From: Nocardia brasiliensis IFM 10847
GTDB taxonomy: Bacteria > Actinomycetota > Actinomycetes > Mycobacteriales > Mycobacteriaceae
Direction: 5' to 3'
DNA: 64,000 nt
NCBI RefSeq assembly: GCF_000710915.1
Contig: NZ_BAUA01000002.1
Location: 1 to 64,000 of the forward strand
Shown here one piece after another: positions 28,105 to 38,059 of the stretch (its first letter is position 1; each line of letters opens with the position of its first letter). Under the pieces are notes generated by a model, which was not told the DNA's origin, searched no databases, and saw only the letters and a list, made by a program, of their open reading frames with translations. A program made the translations under genes and the position numbers.

Positions 28105-28139
28105 GTCCCCGCGCCGCGTGCAGGGCTTGGCGCGGGGAC
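28105..28139. other. GC-rich hairpin in the leader of the methyltransferase gene
   Basis: A perfect 11-bp stem (28105-28115 with 28129-28139) around 13 nt, between the methyltransferase start and the end of dinG. It could terminate dinG-strand readthrough or act as a leader structure. Confidence 0.5.
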
Positions 28140-28191
28140 CGCCGATACATTCGGTGGGAATTGGGGTTCACCGAAGTACCACCGCCAAATT

Positions 28192-28209
28192 TACTTCTGT
28201 TCGGAAGTA
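28192..28209. promoter_or_regulatory. Operator-like dyad upstream of the methyltransferase gene
   Basis: TACTTC (28192-28197) and GAAGTA (28204-28209) form a perfect 6-6-6 dyad. A third half-site GAAGTA lies at 28173-28178. Confidence 0.5.
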
Positions 28210-28232
28210 CGTGCGCGGGAATGTGTGCGGTA

Positions 28233-30278
28233 TCACACGGCGTTCGCGGTGAGCCGTTTCAACGCTTTGACTACAACCTCGGGGTCGGCGGTCTCCCAAT
28301 ACGGCGGCAGCGAGGCGCGCAGGTATCCGCCGTAGCGGGCGGTGGCCAGTCGCGAGTCCAGGATCGCGACCACGCCGCGGTCGTCGACACTGCGCAGCAA
28401 TCGGCCGGTGCCCTGCGCGAGCAGCAGCGCCGCGTGATTGGCCGCCACCGTCATGAACCCGTTGCCGCCGCGCGATTCCACGGCCCGCTGCCGCGCGGTG
28501 AGCAGGGGATCGTCGGGGCGGGGGAACGGAATCCGGTCCAGGATCACCAGGCTCAGCGACGGACCCGGCACGTCGACGCCCTGCCACAGCGACAGCGTGC
28601 CGAACAGTGACGTCTCCGGATCGTCGGCGAACTTGCGCACCAGCGCGCCGGTCGAATCGTCGCCCTGGCACAGCACCGGCGTGTCCAGTCGCTCGCGCAA
28701 CGCCTCGGTGGCCGCCTTGGCCGCGCGCATGGAGGAGAACAGGCCGAGGGTGCGCCCACCCGCGGCCGTGATGAGCTTCTCGATCTCGTCCAGGTAGGCG
28801 GGCGCGAGTCCATCGCGACCGGGGGCCGGAAGATGTTTGGCGACATACAGAATGCCCGATTTGGCGTGATCGAACGGCGAGCCGACGTCGAGTGAACTCC
28901 AGCGCACCTGCTCGGTATCGGCGGGCGCGACGGCGCCGTTCGCCATGCCGGGATCGGCGCGCCCCGGTGTCTGCGCGGGCAGGCCCCAGGTGATGGCCAG
29001 TCCGTCGAACGAGCCGCCGATCTGCAGTGTCGCCGAGGTGAGTACCACGGTGGCGGTGCCGAACAGCCTGCTGCGCAACAGCCCGCCCACCGAGAGCGGC
29101 GCCATCCGCAGCGAGCGCCGGGTGACCCCGCGCATCTCGTCGGCGGACAGCCAGATGACGTCACGCCGGTTCGCCGGATCGGGCTCGTCGAACGCGGTGA
29201 GCGCGCGCACGGCGCTGTCGTGCACCTCGTCGATGGCGGCCAGCGCCTGCGTGCGCGCGGCCGCGGACTCCGGGTCGCCCTGTTGGGTGGTGCCGCCCTG
29301 CGGCGCGAGCGCGGTACGCGCGTTCCACGCCGCGTCCCGGATGAGCGCGAGCACCGGGGCGACGCCGCTGGGCAGCTGCTCCCAGCGGGCCGCGGGCAGC
29401 TCTTCGAGCACTTCGTGCCAGGCTTCGGCGGCGCCTTCGAGGCGGTCGACCTCTTGTTCGTCGATGAGCTTGGCGCAGCGGCGCGCGGCCGCGCTGATCG
29501 CGGTGGAGGCCAGCTCCGCGGTGGCCACGCCGGTGACCCGGTCGACCAGTTCGTGCGCCTCGTCGATGACCACGACATCGTGTTCGGGCAGCACCTGGAT
29601 GCCGCTGATCGCGTCGATGGCGAGCAGGGCGTGGTTGGTCACCACCACATCGGCCTGCGCCGACTCGGCCCTGGCTCGTTCGGCGAAGCAGTCCTGCCCG
29701 AACGGGCAGCGCGATTTGCCGAGGCATTCGCGCGAGGAGACGCTCACCTGCCGCCAGGCGCGGTCGGTGACGCCGGGCACCAGCTCGTCGCGGTCGCCGG
29801 TCTCGGTATCGGAGGCCCACTCGTTGAGCCGCTGCACCTCGCGCCCGAGCCGGGAGATCGCGAACGCGTCGAACAGCTCGGCCTCGGCCGGCTCGTCCGG
29901 GATCACGCTGTTGATCTTGTTCAAGCACAGATAGTTGTTGCGGCCCTTGAGGATCGCGAACTTCGCCGCGCGCCCGAGCGGTTTGCTCAGCGCCTCGGAC
30001 AGCCGCGGCAGGTCCCGGTCGACGAGCTGGCGCTGCAGCGCGATCGTCGCGGTCGACACCACCACCGTGCGCCCGGTGCGCACCGCGTGCCGCAGGCTCG
30101 GCACCAAATAGGCCAGCGACTTGCCGGTGCCCGTGCCCGCCTGCACCGCGAGGTGCTCCTTGGTGTCGATGGCGTGGTCCACGGCGGTGGCCATGGTCAG
30201 CTGTCCGACACGCTCTTTTCCGCCGAGCGCCTGTACAGCGGTGGCCAAAAGTTCGGGTACGGGCGGCAGTTCGGGCAC
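28233..30278 (-). CDS. dinG: DinG-type ATP-dependent DNA helicase
   Basis: A 681-residue superfamily-2, XPD-like 5'-3' helicase. Walker A is AVQAGTGTGKSLAYLVPSL near residue 50, the DEAH box is VVVIDEAHELVDR, and the iron-sulfur region has cysteines in YLCLNK and CLGKSRCPFGQDCF. The later helicase motifs include GLFSSMRAAKAATEAL and LSLWQGVDVPGPSL, with QGTGRLLRSVDDRG as motif VI. It unwinds forked or R-loop DNA. The start GTG 30278 has TAGGCT ending 6 nt upstream (leaderless). It is the Rv1329c orthologue. Confidence 0.94.
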   Translation of the reverse strand: MPELPPVPELLATAVQALGGKERVGQLTMATAVDHAIDTKEHLAVQAGTGTGKSLAYLVPSLRHAVRTGRTVVVSTATIALQRQLVDRDLPRLSEALSKPLGRAAKFAILKGRNNYLCLNKINSVIPDEPAEAELFDAFAISRLGREVQRLNEWASDTETGDRDELVPGVTDRAWRQVSVSSRECLGKSRCPFGQDCFAERARAESAQADVVVTNHALLAIDAISGIQVLPEHDVVVIDEAHELVDRVTGVATAELASTAISAAARRCAKLIDEQEVDRLEGAAEAWHEVLEELPAARWEQLPSGVAPVLALIRDAAWNARTALAPQGGTTQQGDPESAAARTQALAAIDEVHDSAVRALTAFDEPDPANRRDVIWLSADEMRGVTRRSLRMAPLSVGGLLRSRLFGTATVVLTSATLQIGGSFDGLAITWGLPAQTPGRADPGMANGAVAPADTEQVRWSSLDVGSPFDHAKSGILYVAKHLPAPGRDGLAPAYLDEIEKLITAAGGRTLGLFSSMRAAKAATEALRERLDTPVLCQGDDSTGALVRKFADDPETSLFGTLSLWQGVDVPGPSLSLVILDRIPFPRPDDPLLTARQRAVESRGGNGFMTVAANHAALLLAQGTGRLLRSVDDRGVVAILDSRLATARYGGYLRASLPPYWETADPEVVVKALKRLTANAV

Positions 30279-30284
30279 GCGAGC

Positions 30285-30290
30285 AGCCTA
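30285..30290 (-). promoter_or_regulatory. -10 box of leaderless dinG
   Basis: TAGGCT on the minus strand ends 6 nt before GTG 30278. Confidence 0.55.
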
Positions 30291-30333
30291 CTGCGCGCCA
30301 CCGACAGGGGACGCGGGCCCAGCGGCGATCGCA

Positions 30334-30900
30334 CTACCCGCAGACGCTTCCTTCGAGGTCGACGCCCGCGGTGCGCATCCGATCCAGTGCGGCGTCGGTC
30401 GTGTCGCGCGCGACGCCCGCGGTCAGATCGAGCAGGACGCGGGTGTCGAAGCCCTCGATCCGGGCGTCCAGTGCGGTCGCGCGCACGCAGTGGTCGGTGG
30501 CGATGCCGACCACGTCGACCGCTTCGATGCCGCGCCCGCGCAACCAGTCGGCCAGGCCGGTGCCGTCTTCGGCCGTGCCTTCGAAACCGGAGTAGGCGGC
30601 CGAATACGCGCCCTTGGAGAAGACCTCCTCGACCGATTTCGTGTCCAGGTTCGGATGGAAGTCGGCGCCGGGCGTTCCCGCGCGGCAGTGCGGCGGCCAG
30701 GAGTCGACGTAGTCGGGGTGCGCGGAGAAATGGTCACCGGGATCGATGTGGAAGTCGCGGGTGGCCACGACGGCGGCGTAGTCGGCGGAGGCGAGTTGCT
30801 CGCTGATCCGGGACGCGACCGCCGCACCGCCGGTGACGGCGAGCGATCCCCCCTCGCAGAAATCGTTCTGCACATCGACGATGATCAAGGCTCGGGTCAC
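30334..30900 (-). CDS. pncA: Nicotinamidase / pyrazinamidase PncA
   Basis: A 188-residue cytosolic hydrolase turning nicotinamide into nicotinate, and pyrazinamide into pyrazinoic acid. The catalytic triad D9, K96, C138 (VDVQNDFCEGG, FSKGAYS, ATDHCVRAT) and metal ligands D49, H51, H57 and H71 are all present, nearly at M. tuberculosis numbering. GTG 30900 has GGAGGT 4 nt upstream. It lies 127 bp downstream of pncB on the same strand, so nicotinamide goes to nicotinate and then nicotinate mononucleotide. In M. tuberculosis pncA lies elsewhere, so this is a local insertion between dinG and pncB. Confidence 0.96.
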   Translation of the reverse strand: MTRALIIVDVQNDFCEGGSLAVTGGAAVASRISEQLASADYAAVVATRDFHIDPGDHFSAHPDYVDSWPPHCRAGTPGADFHPNLDTKSVEEVFSKGAYSAAYSGFEGTAEDGTGLADWLRGRGIEAVDVVGIATDHCVRATALDARIEGFDTRVLLDLTAGVARDTTDAALDRMRTAGVDLEGSVCG

Positions 30901-31027
30901 GGTGACCTCCCGCGGTGTGAACTGTGTCCCTGCACTGCATTCTGCCGCTCGGTGCGCCCCGGCGACCACGTGGGCACGCACGCGCGGTGAAATCCTTTGC
31001 GCACACCGAATCGAACGGGTAGCCGGG

Positions 31028-32350
31028 TCAGGTCGGGAAGCTGGTCGGGATCGCGGGTTCGCCCGCGGAGAGCTTCAATCCCTCCCACGGCAGGCTGATC
31101 AGGCCGCGGGCCACCTGGTCCCGGCTGTCGGAGAGGGTCGGCAGGTCCGCCACCGGCTTGCCCTCGCGCACCAGCGGGACGAGCAACTCCCTGGCCTCGA
31201 AGCCGTTCGCCGACGGCGCCGGTCCGGCGGCCGGATACACGATCTCCTCGACGATCGTCCCGGTCGGCCGGGACAGCCGGATCGCCCGCTTGGTGCCGCC
31301 GCGCGACTCCTTGTGGCTGCTGCGCTTGGCGACCGGCACGCCCTCCACTTCGACCAGCTTGTAGACCATGCCCGCGGTCGGCGCGCCCGAGCCGGTGACC
31401 AGCGAGGTGCCGACACCGTAGACGTCGACCGGTTCGGCACGCAGCGCGGCGATCGCGTACTCGTCCAGGTCCCCGGACACCACGATCCGGGTCTTGGTCG
31501 CGCCCAGCCCGTCGAGCTGATCGCGCACCTGCCTGGCCAGCACGCCGAGATCGCCGGAATCGATCCGGACGCCACCGAGTTCGGGCCCGGCCACCTCGAT
31601 GGCGGTGGCCACGCCGCGGGTGATGTCGTAGGTGTCGACCAGCAGCGTGGTGCCGATGCCGAGGGCGGCGACCTGGCTGCGGAACGCCGCCGCCTCGTGT
31701 TCGCCGCTGCCGCCGGCCAACCCGGTGTGCAGCAGCGTGAACGCGTGCGCGCTGGTGCCCGCGCCGGGCACGCCGTAGCGCCGCACCGCCTCCAGATTGG
31801 AGGTGGCGTCGAAGCCCGCCAGATACGCGGCCCGGGAGCTGTCCGGCGCGGCGAGTTCGTGCGTGCGGCGCGAGCCCATCTCGATCATCCGCCGCCCGCC
31901 CGACGCGCTGACCATCCGCGCCGCCGCGGACGCGATCGCGCTGTCGTGGTTGAGGATCGACAGGATCAGCGTCTCCAGCACGACGCATTCGGCAAAGGTG
32001 CCGCGCACCGAGAGGATGGGGGAGCCGGGGAAATACAGCTCACCTTCGGCGTAGCCGTCGATCTCGCCGGTGAAGCGGTACGCGCGCAGCCAGTCCACGG
32101 TTTCGGCGGGCAGGAAGCGCGCGATGACGGCGAGTTCGGCTTCGCCGAAATGGAAGTGCGCCAGCGCGTCGAGCACCCGCGCCGTGCCCGCGACCACGCC
32201 GTAGCGGCGACCGTGCGGGAGACGGCGCGCGAACACCTCGAAGGTGCAGCGGCGATGCGCCGACCCGTCGGCCAGCGCGGCCGCGAGCATGGTCAGTTCG
32301 TACTGGTCGGTCAGCAGAGCGGTGCTGGTGACGCCATCGCGGATGTCCAC
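31028..32350 (-). CDS. pncB: Nicotinate phosphoribosyltransferase PncB
   Basis: A 440-residue enzyme of NAD salvage making nicotinate mononucleotide. LLTDQYELTMLAAAL is the family start. Later hallmarks are FEVFARRLPHGRRYGVVAGT, EMGSRRTHELAAPDSSRAAYL, VDTYDITRGVATAIEVAG and GVRIDSGDLGVLARQVRD (phosphoribosyl loop). GTG 32350 is chosen because TACAGT ends 6 nt upstream; an in-frame ATG at 32383 is possible. It diverges from clpS and is the Rv1330c orthologue. Confidence 0.95.
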   Translation of the reverse strand: MDIRDGVTSTALLTDQYELTMLAAALADGSAHRRCTFEVFARRLPHGRRYGVVAGTARVLDALAHFHFGEAELAVIARFLPAETVDWLRAYRFTGEIDGYAEGELYFPGSPILSVRGTFAECVVLETLILSILNHDSAIASAAARMVSASGGRRMIEMGSRRTHELAAPDSSRAAYLAGFDATSNLEAVRRYGVPGAGTSAHAFTLLHTGLAGGSGEHEAAAFRSQVAALGIGTTLLVDTYDITRGVATAIEVAGPELGGVRIDSGDLGVLARQVRDQLDGLGATKTRIVVSGDLDEYAIAALRAEPVDVYGVGTSLVTGSGAPTAGMVYKLVEVEGVPVAKRSSHKESRGGTKRAIRLSRPTGTIVEEIVYPAAGPAPSANGFEARELLVPLVREGKPVADLPTLSDSRDQVARGLISLPWEGLKLSAGEPAIPTSFPT

Positions 32351-32356
32351 GCAGCC

Positions 32357-32362
32357 ACTGTA
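32357..32362 (-). promoter_or_regulatory. -10 box of leaderless pncB
   Basis: TACAGT on the minus strand ends 6 nt before GTG 32350. Confidence 0.55.
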
Positions 32363-32461
32363 GACAGCACGGCCGCGCATCATAGGTCGGTGCCCGGCCG
32401 CTGACCTGGAAAATGCTCGAATCCGGGCAGATCGGGGTGTTGCTCATTCGGAGTCGAGTCG

Positions 32462-32467
32462 TACCCT
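32462..32467 (+). promoter_or_regulatory. -10 box of leaderless clpS
   Basis: TACCCT ends 7 nt before ATG 32475. Confidence 0.55.
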
Positions 32468-32474
32468 TGACGTT

Positions 32475-32825
32475 ATGGCCTTGTGCAACATAGTCCGAGG
32501 CGGCGTCGTGGTGGACGCCGTGGACGCGACACTGTCGGCGGCACAGGCGACCCCGGAGGCGGTCGAATACACCGAGATCTTGGAGGCGGAAGATCGCCCG
32601 TGGGTCACTGTGGTCTGGGACGACCCGGTCAACCTCATGCACTATGTCGCCTACATCTTTCAAAAGCTTTTCGGCTACAGCAAAGCGAAGGCGACCGAGC
32701 TGATGCTCCTGGTGCACAACGAGGGCAAAGCGGTGGTTTCCTCCGGTTCTCGGGACAAGATGGAACACGATGTCCAACGGCTGCACGCCGCCGGTCTCTG
32801 GGCGACCATGCAGCGGGACGAGTGA
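32475..32825 (+). CDS. clpS: ClpS, adaptor of the ClpAP/ClpCP protease
   Basis: A 116-residue adaptor that brings N-degron substrates to the Clp ATPase. The folded part begins [20 protein letters not shown] and continues [21 protein letters not shown] and HAAGLWATM. The DDPVN and H (LVHNEGKA) residues line the N-degron pocket. A 35-residue N-terminal tail is longer than usual; start ATG 32475 is supported by a -10 box 7 nt upstream. It is the Rv1331 orthologue, next to DUF2017. Confidence 0.95.
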   Translation: MALCNIVRGGVVVDAVDATLSAAQATPEAVEYTEILEAEDRPWVTVVWDDPVNLMHYVAYIFQKLFGYSKAKATELMLLVHNEGKAVVSSGSRDKMEHDVQRLHAAGLWATMQRDE

Positions 32826-32835
32826 CCAGGACGAC

Positions 32836-32841
32836 TACCCT
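32836..32841 (+). promoter_or_regulatory. -10 box of the leaderless DUF2017 gene
   Basis: TACCCT ends 6 nt before GTG 32848, inside the 22-bp gap after clpS, so this gene can be read independently of clpS. Confidence 0.5.
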
Positions 32842-32847
32842 GACGCC

Positions 32848-33417
32848 GTGCGGAAGTGGAGCAGGAAGAACTCGCTGAGCGGTCTCAAACTGCGATCCGA
32901 GATGGACGCACGCGAGGCCAACGTGCTGCGGTCGCTGGTCGGTGCGGTGTCCGGATTGCTGACCGAACGAGCCGATGCCGCGCCGGAGGACGACCTCGCC
33001 GCGTTGACCGGTCTGCGCACGGGTAACACCGTCGCACCGGAGGATCCCAGGTTGCGCAGGCTGCTGCCGGATTTCCATCGGCCCGAGCCCGGTTCGCCCG
33101 ACGCCGATCGCGCCGACCTGAACAGCGCGCTGCGTGGCCTGCACGAGCCGGAGATCATCGACGCCAAGCTGGCCGCGGGTTCGGTGATCCTGGAAACGCT
33201 GCCCAGCGCGGGCGGCAAGATCGTGCTGACCCCCGAGCAGGCCGACGCGTGGCTGACCGCGCTGACCGATGTCCGGCTGGCCCTGGGCACGGTGCTCGGC
33301 ATCGACGCGGACACCCCCGATCATCTGAGCCCCGACGACCCGCGCGCGCCGCACCTGGACGTCTACCACTGGCTCACCTGGATGCAGGACTCGCTGCTGC
33401 AAGCGCTCGCGCCCTGA
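32848..33417 (+). CDS. DUF2017 family protein
   Basis: A 189-residue soluble protein matching DUF2017, conserved beside clpS in actinobacteria (Rv1332). AREANVLRSLVGAVSGLL, RRLLPDFHRPEP and DVYHWLTWMQDSLLQAL are the conserved stretches. Function is unknown; the tight link to ClpS suggests a proteolysis-related role (inference). GTG 32848 is supported by a -10 box 6 nt before it. A longer frame overlapping clpS is unlikely. Confidence 0.85.
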   Translation: MRKWSRKNSLSGLKLRSEMDAREANVLRSLVGAVSGLLTERADAAPEDDLAALTGLRTGNTVAPEDPRLRRLLPDFHRPEPGSPDADRADLNSALRGLHEPEIIDAKLAAGSVILETLPSAGGKIVLTPEQADAWLTALTDVRLALGTVLGIDADTPDHLSPDDPRAPHLDVYHWLTWMQDSLLQALAP

Positions 33418-33448
33418 GTCCGACCCATCCCCGAGCAGGAGTCGACGT

Positions 33449-34516
33449 ATGAATGCGCAAGCAGGCAAACGGAATTCGCTGACCGACGTGGCGGGTCTGC
33501 TCGTCGGGCAGCAGCACGTCATCGACGCGGACGCCACCCTCGGCACGGGTGCCGCGACCGGCACCACCGTCGTCTACGCGCCGAACGGCGCGGTCGCCGC
33601 CGTCGATGTGCGCGGCGCGGGACCGGGTACCCGCGAGACCGATCTGCTGGATCCGTCCAACACGGTCCGGCAGGCCAATGCGATTTTGCTCAGCGGCGGC
33701 AGCGCCTACGGGCTCGCCGCCGCCGACGGTGTGATGCGCTGGCTGGAGGAGCAGGGCCAGGGCATTCCGATGGATCCGACCGACGCGAGCCGGGTGGTCC
33801 CGATCGTGCCGGGCGCGGTGATCTTCGATCTTCCGGTGGGCGCGTGGGACATTCGGCCCACCGCCGATTTCGGCTACCGGGCCGCGGCGGCCGCGGCGCT
33901 CGAATTCGAGCGGGGCACGGTGGGCGCGGGCGTCGGCGCGCGTGCCGGTTCGATCAAGGGCGGTATCGGCACGGCGAGTGTGGTGATCGGCGGTGGCGCC
34001 GCGGCGGGTGCGACGGTGGCCGCGCTCGTCGTCGCCAATTGCGCGGGCTCGGTGATCGATCCGCGCACCGGCCTGCCATGGGGCGTGGGCACCGACGGCC
34101 CGGAGTTCTTCGGTCTGCGGCCCGGCACGGACGAGGAGGTGGCGCGGGCGAACGCGCTGCCGGGCAAGCGGATGGCGCTCAACACGACCATCGGGGTGGT
34201 GGCCACCGACGCGCCTTTGGGTCCCACCGCCTGCAAGCGCCTGGCCGTGGTCGCGCACGACGGACTGGCCCGCGCGGTCCGGCCCGCGCACTCGCCGTTC
34301 GACGGCGACACGCTCTTCGCGCTGGCCACCGGCGCCTGGGCGCCGCCGGAGGGCAGCGCGCTGCCGCCGGCGTTTCCGCCGGACGTGCAGCTCATCGACC
34401 AGCTCGGCACCGCCGCCGCGCTCTGCGTGGAGCGGGCCATCGTGGACGCCATCCTGTGCGCGACCTCGGTCGCGGGCGTGCCCGCGTATCGCGATCTCTT
34501 CCCGTCCGCGCGCTGA
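33449..34516 (+). CDS. P1 family peptidase (DmpA-like)
   Basis: A 355-residue protein of the DmpA/P1 (S58) N-terminal-nucleophile peptidase family, aminopeptidases that split themselves to become active. NSLTDVAGLLVG near the start, LLSGGSAYGLAAADG, IKGGIGTASVV, and ALVVANCAGSVID mark the family, with the catalytic Ser or Thr in the later Gly-Ser region (not fixed here). AGGAG lies 8 nt before ATG 33449. It is the Rv1333 orthologue. Its link to ClpS suggests peptide turnover (inference). Confidence 0.88.
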   Translation: MNAQAGKRNSLTDVAGLLVGQQHVIDADATLGTGAATGTTVVYAPNGAVAAVDVRGAGPGTRETDLLDPSNTVRQANAILLSGGSAYGLAAADGVMRWLEEQGQGIPMDPTDASRVVPIVPGAVIFDLPVGAWDIRPTADFGYRAAAAAALEFERGTVGAGVGARAGSIKGGIGTASVVIGGGAAAGATVAALVVANCAGSVIDPRTGLPWGVGTDGPEFFGLRPGTDEEVARANALPGKRMALNTTIGVVATDAPLGPTACKRLAVVAHDGLARAVRPAHSPFDGDTLFALATGAWAPPEGSALPPAFPPDVQLIDQLGTAAALCVERAIVDAILCATSVAGVPAYRDLFPSAR

Positions 34517-34644
34517 TTCCGCGCACCCCGGACGCGCCGGGCACGCGCGGCCGAAACCGACCGGCCGACCGGCTGCGGGGAATAGCCGAATATTGTGACT
34601 GGTTGTCGACTGCGATGGGTCGGCACAGCGGAAAGGTTTGACTC

Positions 34645-35067
34645 GTGCTGGTGATCAGGGCCGACCTCGTAGCGGCGATGGTGGCGCACGCGCGCGCCGA
34701 CCACCCGGACGAGGCATGCGGCGTCATCGCCGGACCGGAGGGCTCGGACCGGCCGGAGCGGTTCGTCGCCATGATCAACGCCGAGCGTTCGCCCACCTTC
34801 TACCGTTTCGATTCCGGTGAGCAGCTGCGCGTCTGGCGCGCCATGGACGACGCCGACGAGACGCCGGTGGTGATCTACCACTCGCACACCGCCACCGAGG
34901 CCTACCCGAGCCGCACCGACGTGTCCTACGCGTCCGAGCCCTACGCCCACTATGTGCTGATCTCCACCCGTGATCCGGAACAGCACGAGCTGCGCAGCTA
35001 TCGCATCGTCGACGGCGAGGTCACCGAGGAACCGGTGCGCATCGTCGACGCCTACGAATCCGTCTGA
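34645..35067 (+). CDS. mec: Mec, JAMM metalloprotease of the CysO pathway
   Basis: A 140-residue Zn2+ protease with the JAMM motif: E23 (DEACGVIAG), H79 and H81 (YHSHTATEAY), S89 and D92 (PSRTD). It cuts cysteine off the CysO-cysteine adduct. The GTG start at 34645 has GGAAAGG about 9 nt upstream. The mec-cysO-cysM order (Rv1334-1336) is conserved and works as one path: CysM adds O-phosphoserine-derived cysteine to the CysO thiocarboxylate, and Mec releases it. Confidence 0.95.
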   Translation: MLVIRADLVAAMVAHARADHPDEACGVIAGPEGSDRPERFVAMINAERSPTFYRFDSGEQLRVWRAMDDADETPVVIYHSHTATEAYPSRTDVSYASEPYAHYVLISTRDPEQHELRSYRIVDGEVTEEPVRIVDAYESV

Positions 35068-35100
35068 ACCGATGCCTGTTCGTGAAACCGAGGAGTTCTC

Positions 35101-36344
<1,244 letters not shown>

Positions 36345-36423
36345 GCCTTTCCCTCGGTAGCGCGCGGCGCCGGTCGGTACCCTCGAAAGAGCGGGCCGTC
36401 GCCCGCGTCCCGAGGAGGTGCCG

Positions 36424-37149
36424 ATGACCGGCGTCGGTTCGTCGTTCGATCCGGATCGGATAGCGCGGATCCGCGCACAACTGGGCAAGCCGGGTACCGC
36501 GGCGCCCGGGTCCGCGGGTGCGCCCGCGAAATCCACGAACTTCGCGGTGCTGCGGCAGCTGTGGTTGCGCGCCGGGGTGCTGATCGCCGGCTTCGTCGCG
36601 CTGCTGTACGGCATCGAGGGCGTCGACACCCTCGACAACAATCAGCTCGACAATGCGGGAATCCATCCCCGCGACGCCGACGGGCTGTGGGGCATCGTGT
36701 TCGCGCCGCTGCTGCACAGTGGCTGGCCGCATCTGGTCGGCAACACGCTGCCGGTGCTCCTGCTCGGATTTCTGGCGTTGTGCGCGGGCATCGGGCGCGG
36801 CCTGGTCGCCACCGCGATCATCTGGATCGTGGCCGGGCTCGGCACCTGGCTGACCGGCGCCACCGGCTCCGTGCACCTGGGCGCGTCGGTTCTGGTGTTC
36901 GGCTGGTTGACATTCTTGATCTCGCGCGGCTGGTTCGCCCGCAACGTCGGGCAGATCGTGCTCGGGCTGGTGGTGCTGGCGTTCTACGGGTCGCTGCTGT
37001 GGGGGGTATTGCCCGGTCAGCCCGGAATCTCTTGGCAGGGCCATCTTTTCGGGGCCGTGGGTGGATTGCTCGCCGGCTGGGTACTCTCTGGTGATGCACG
37101 TCGAAGTCGTCGCGGGGATCAGCAGGGAATCATTGCGTCGCCACGGTGA
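36424..37149 (+). CDS. Rhomboid family intramembrane serine protease
   Basis: A 241-residue polytopic protein with about six helices after a 45-residue cytoplasmic tail. HLGASVLVFGWLTF contains the GAS-x-LVFGW Ser of the active site, QGHLFGAVGGLLAG the catalytic His, and LLHSGWPHLVGNTLP the oxyanion-side His and Asn. It cuts membrane proteins. ATG 36424 has GAGGAGG 5 nt upstream. It is the Rv1337 orthologue; in M. tuberculosis the next gene is murI, which is absent here. Confidence 0.93.
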   Translation: MTGVGSSFDPDRIARIRAQLGKPGTAAPGSAGAPAKSTNFAVLRQLWLRAGVLIAGFVALLYGIEGVDTLDNNQLDNAGIHPRDADGLWGIVFAPLLHSGWPHLVGNTLPVLLLGFLALCAGIGRGLVATAIIWIVAGLGTWLTGATGSVHLGASVLVFGWLTFLISRGWFARNVGQIVLGLVVLAFYGSLLWGVLPGQPGISWQGHLFGAVGGLLAGWVLSGDARRSRRGDQQGIIASPR

Positions 37150-37218
37150 GCGTGCGGCCCTTCGAGAAATGTGGGGGATAGTTTCTTGAGCGCAGAATCG
37201 TCGTGGCAGCATGGGGGA

Positions 37219-37983
37219 ATGCGCCTAACCGTCCTCGGGTGCTCGGGCAGTGTGTCCGGCCCGGACTCCCCAGCGTCGGGGTATTTGCTGACCGGCCCGG
37301 ATATGCGGCCGGTGGTGATCGATTTCGGACCCGGCGTGCTCGGCGCGTTGCAGCGCTATGCCGACCCCGGTGAGGTCGACATCTTTCTCACCCATCTGCA
37401 CGCCGACCACTGCCTGGATCTGCCCGGGTTGCTGGTCTGGCGGCGCTACCACCCGACACCCCCGGTCGGCCGGGCCATCGTGCGCGGACCGTCGGACAGC
37501 GCGCTGCGGATCGGCAACGCCTCGGCCGAGGTCGGCGGCGAATGCGACGACTGGTCCGACGTGATCGACCACCGTCCGTGGAACGTCGAGGAGACAGTGG
37601 AATTCGGGCCGGGGCACACGGTGTCGGCGTTGCGGATGTTCCATCCGCCGGAGTCCTACGGTCTGCGGATCGTCACCGCCGCCGGGCGCACGTTCGTCTA
37701 CACCGGCGACACCGCGATGTGCGAGTCGGTGCGTGAACTCGCCCGCGGCGCCGACATCTTGATGGCCGAAGCGTCCTGGACCCACGATCCCGCGAATCGG
37801 CCACCCGGCATTCATCTTTCGGGCACCGAGGCCGGACAGATCGCGGCCGAGGCCGGCGTGAAAGAGCTGCTGCTCACCCATATCCCGCCGTGGACCTCGC
37901 GGGAAGACGTGATCGCGGAAGCCAAGGCACAGTTCACCGGGCCGGTGCACGCGGTCGCGCCGGGCGAGACCTTCGATATCTGA
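37219..37983 (+). CDS. Metallo-beta-lactamase-fold cyclic nucleotide phosphodiesterase
   Basis: A 254-residue MBL-fold enzyme. THLHADHCLDLPGLLVW is the metal motif (HxHxDH), with further ligands in TGDTAMCES and LLTHIPPWTSREDV. It is the orthologue of Rv1339, an atypical class II enzyme that hydrolyses cAMP. Start ATG 37219 (VLGCSGSVSGPDSPASGYLL follows soon) gives the family N-terminus. It follows the rhomboid gene by 69 bp, with no murI between. Confidence 0.92.
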   Translation: MRLTVLGCSGSVSGPDSPASGYLLTGPDMRPVVIDFGPGVLGALQRYADPGEVDIFLTHLHADHCLDLPGLLVWRRYHPTPPVGRAIVRGPSDSALRIGNASAEVGGECDDWSDVIDHRPWNVEETVEFGPGHTVSALRMFHPPESYGLRIVTAAGRTFVYTGDTAMCESVRELARGADILMAEASWTHDPANRPPGIHLSGTEAGQIAAEAGVKELLLTHIPPWTSREDVIAEAKAQFTGPVHAVAPGETFDI

Positions 37984-37987
37984 GTTC

Positions 37988-38051
37988 ACCCACCCCGTCG
38001 GTTCCGCCTCCTGCTATCCCCCGTGCCGACCCACCCCGTCGACTCCGCCTC
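37988..38051 (+). repeat. Two copies of a 23-bp repeat upstream of rph
   Basis: Copies at 37988-38010 and 38029-38051 match in 21 of 23 positions (period 41 bp). They lie between the phosphodiesterase stop and the rph promoter. They are pyrimidine-rich and noncoding. No function is evident. Confidence 0.55.
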
Positions 38052-38059
38052 TCACCCCT

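Noticed and set aside
36424..37149. A missing or broken glutamate racemase inside the rhomboid frame.
   Set aside because: The rhomboid frame is intact from start to stop and no MurI motif appears in any frame.
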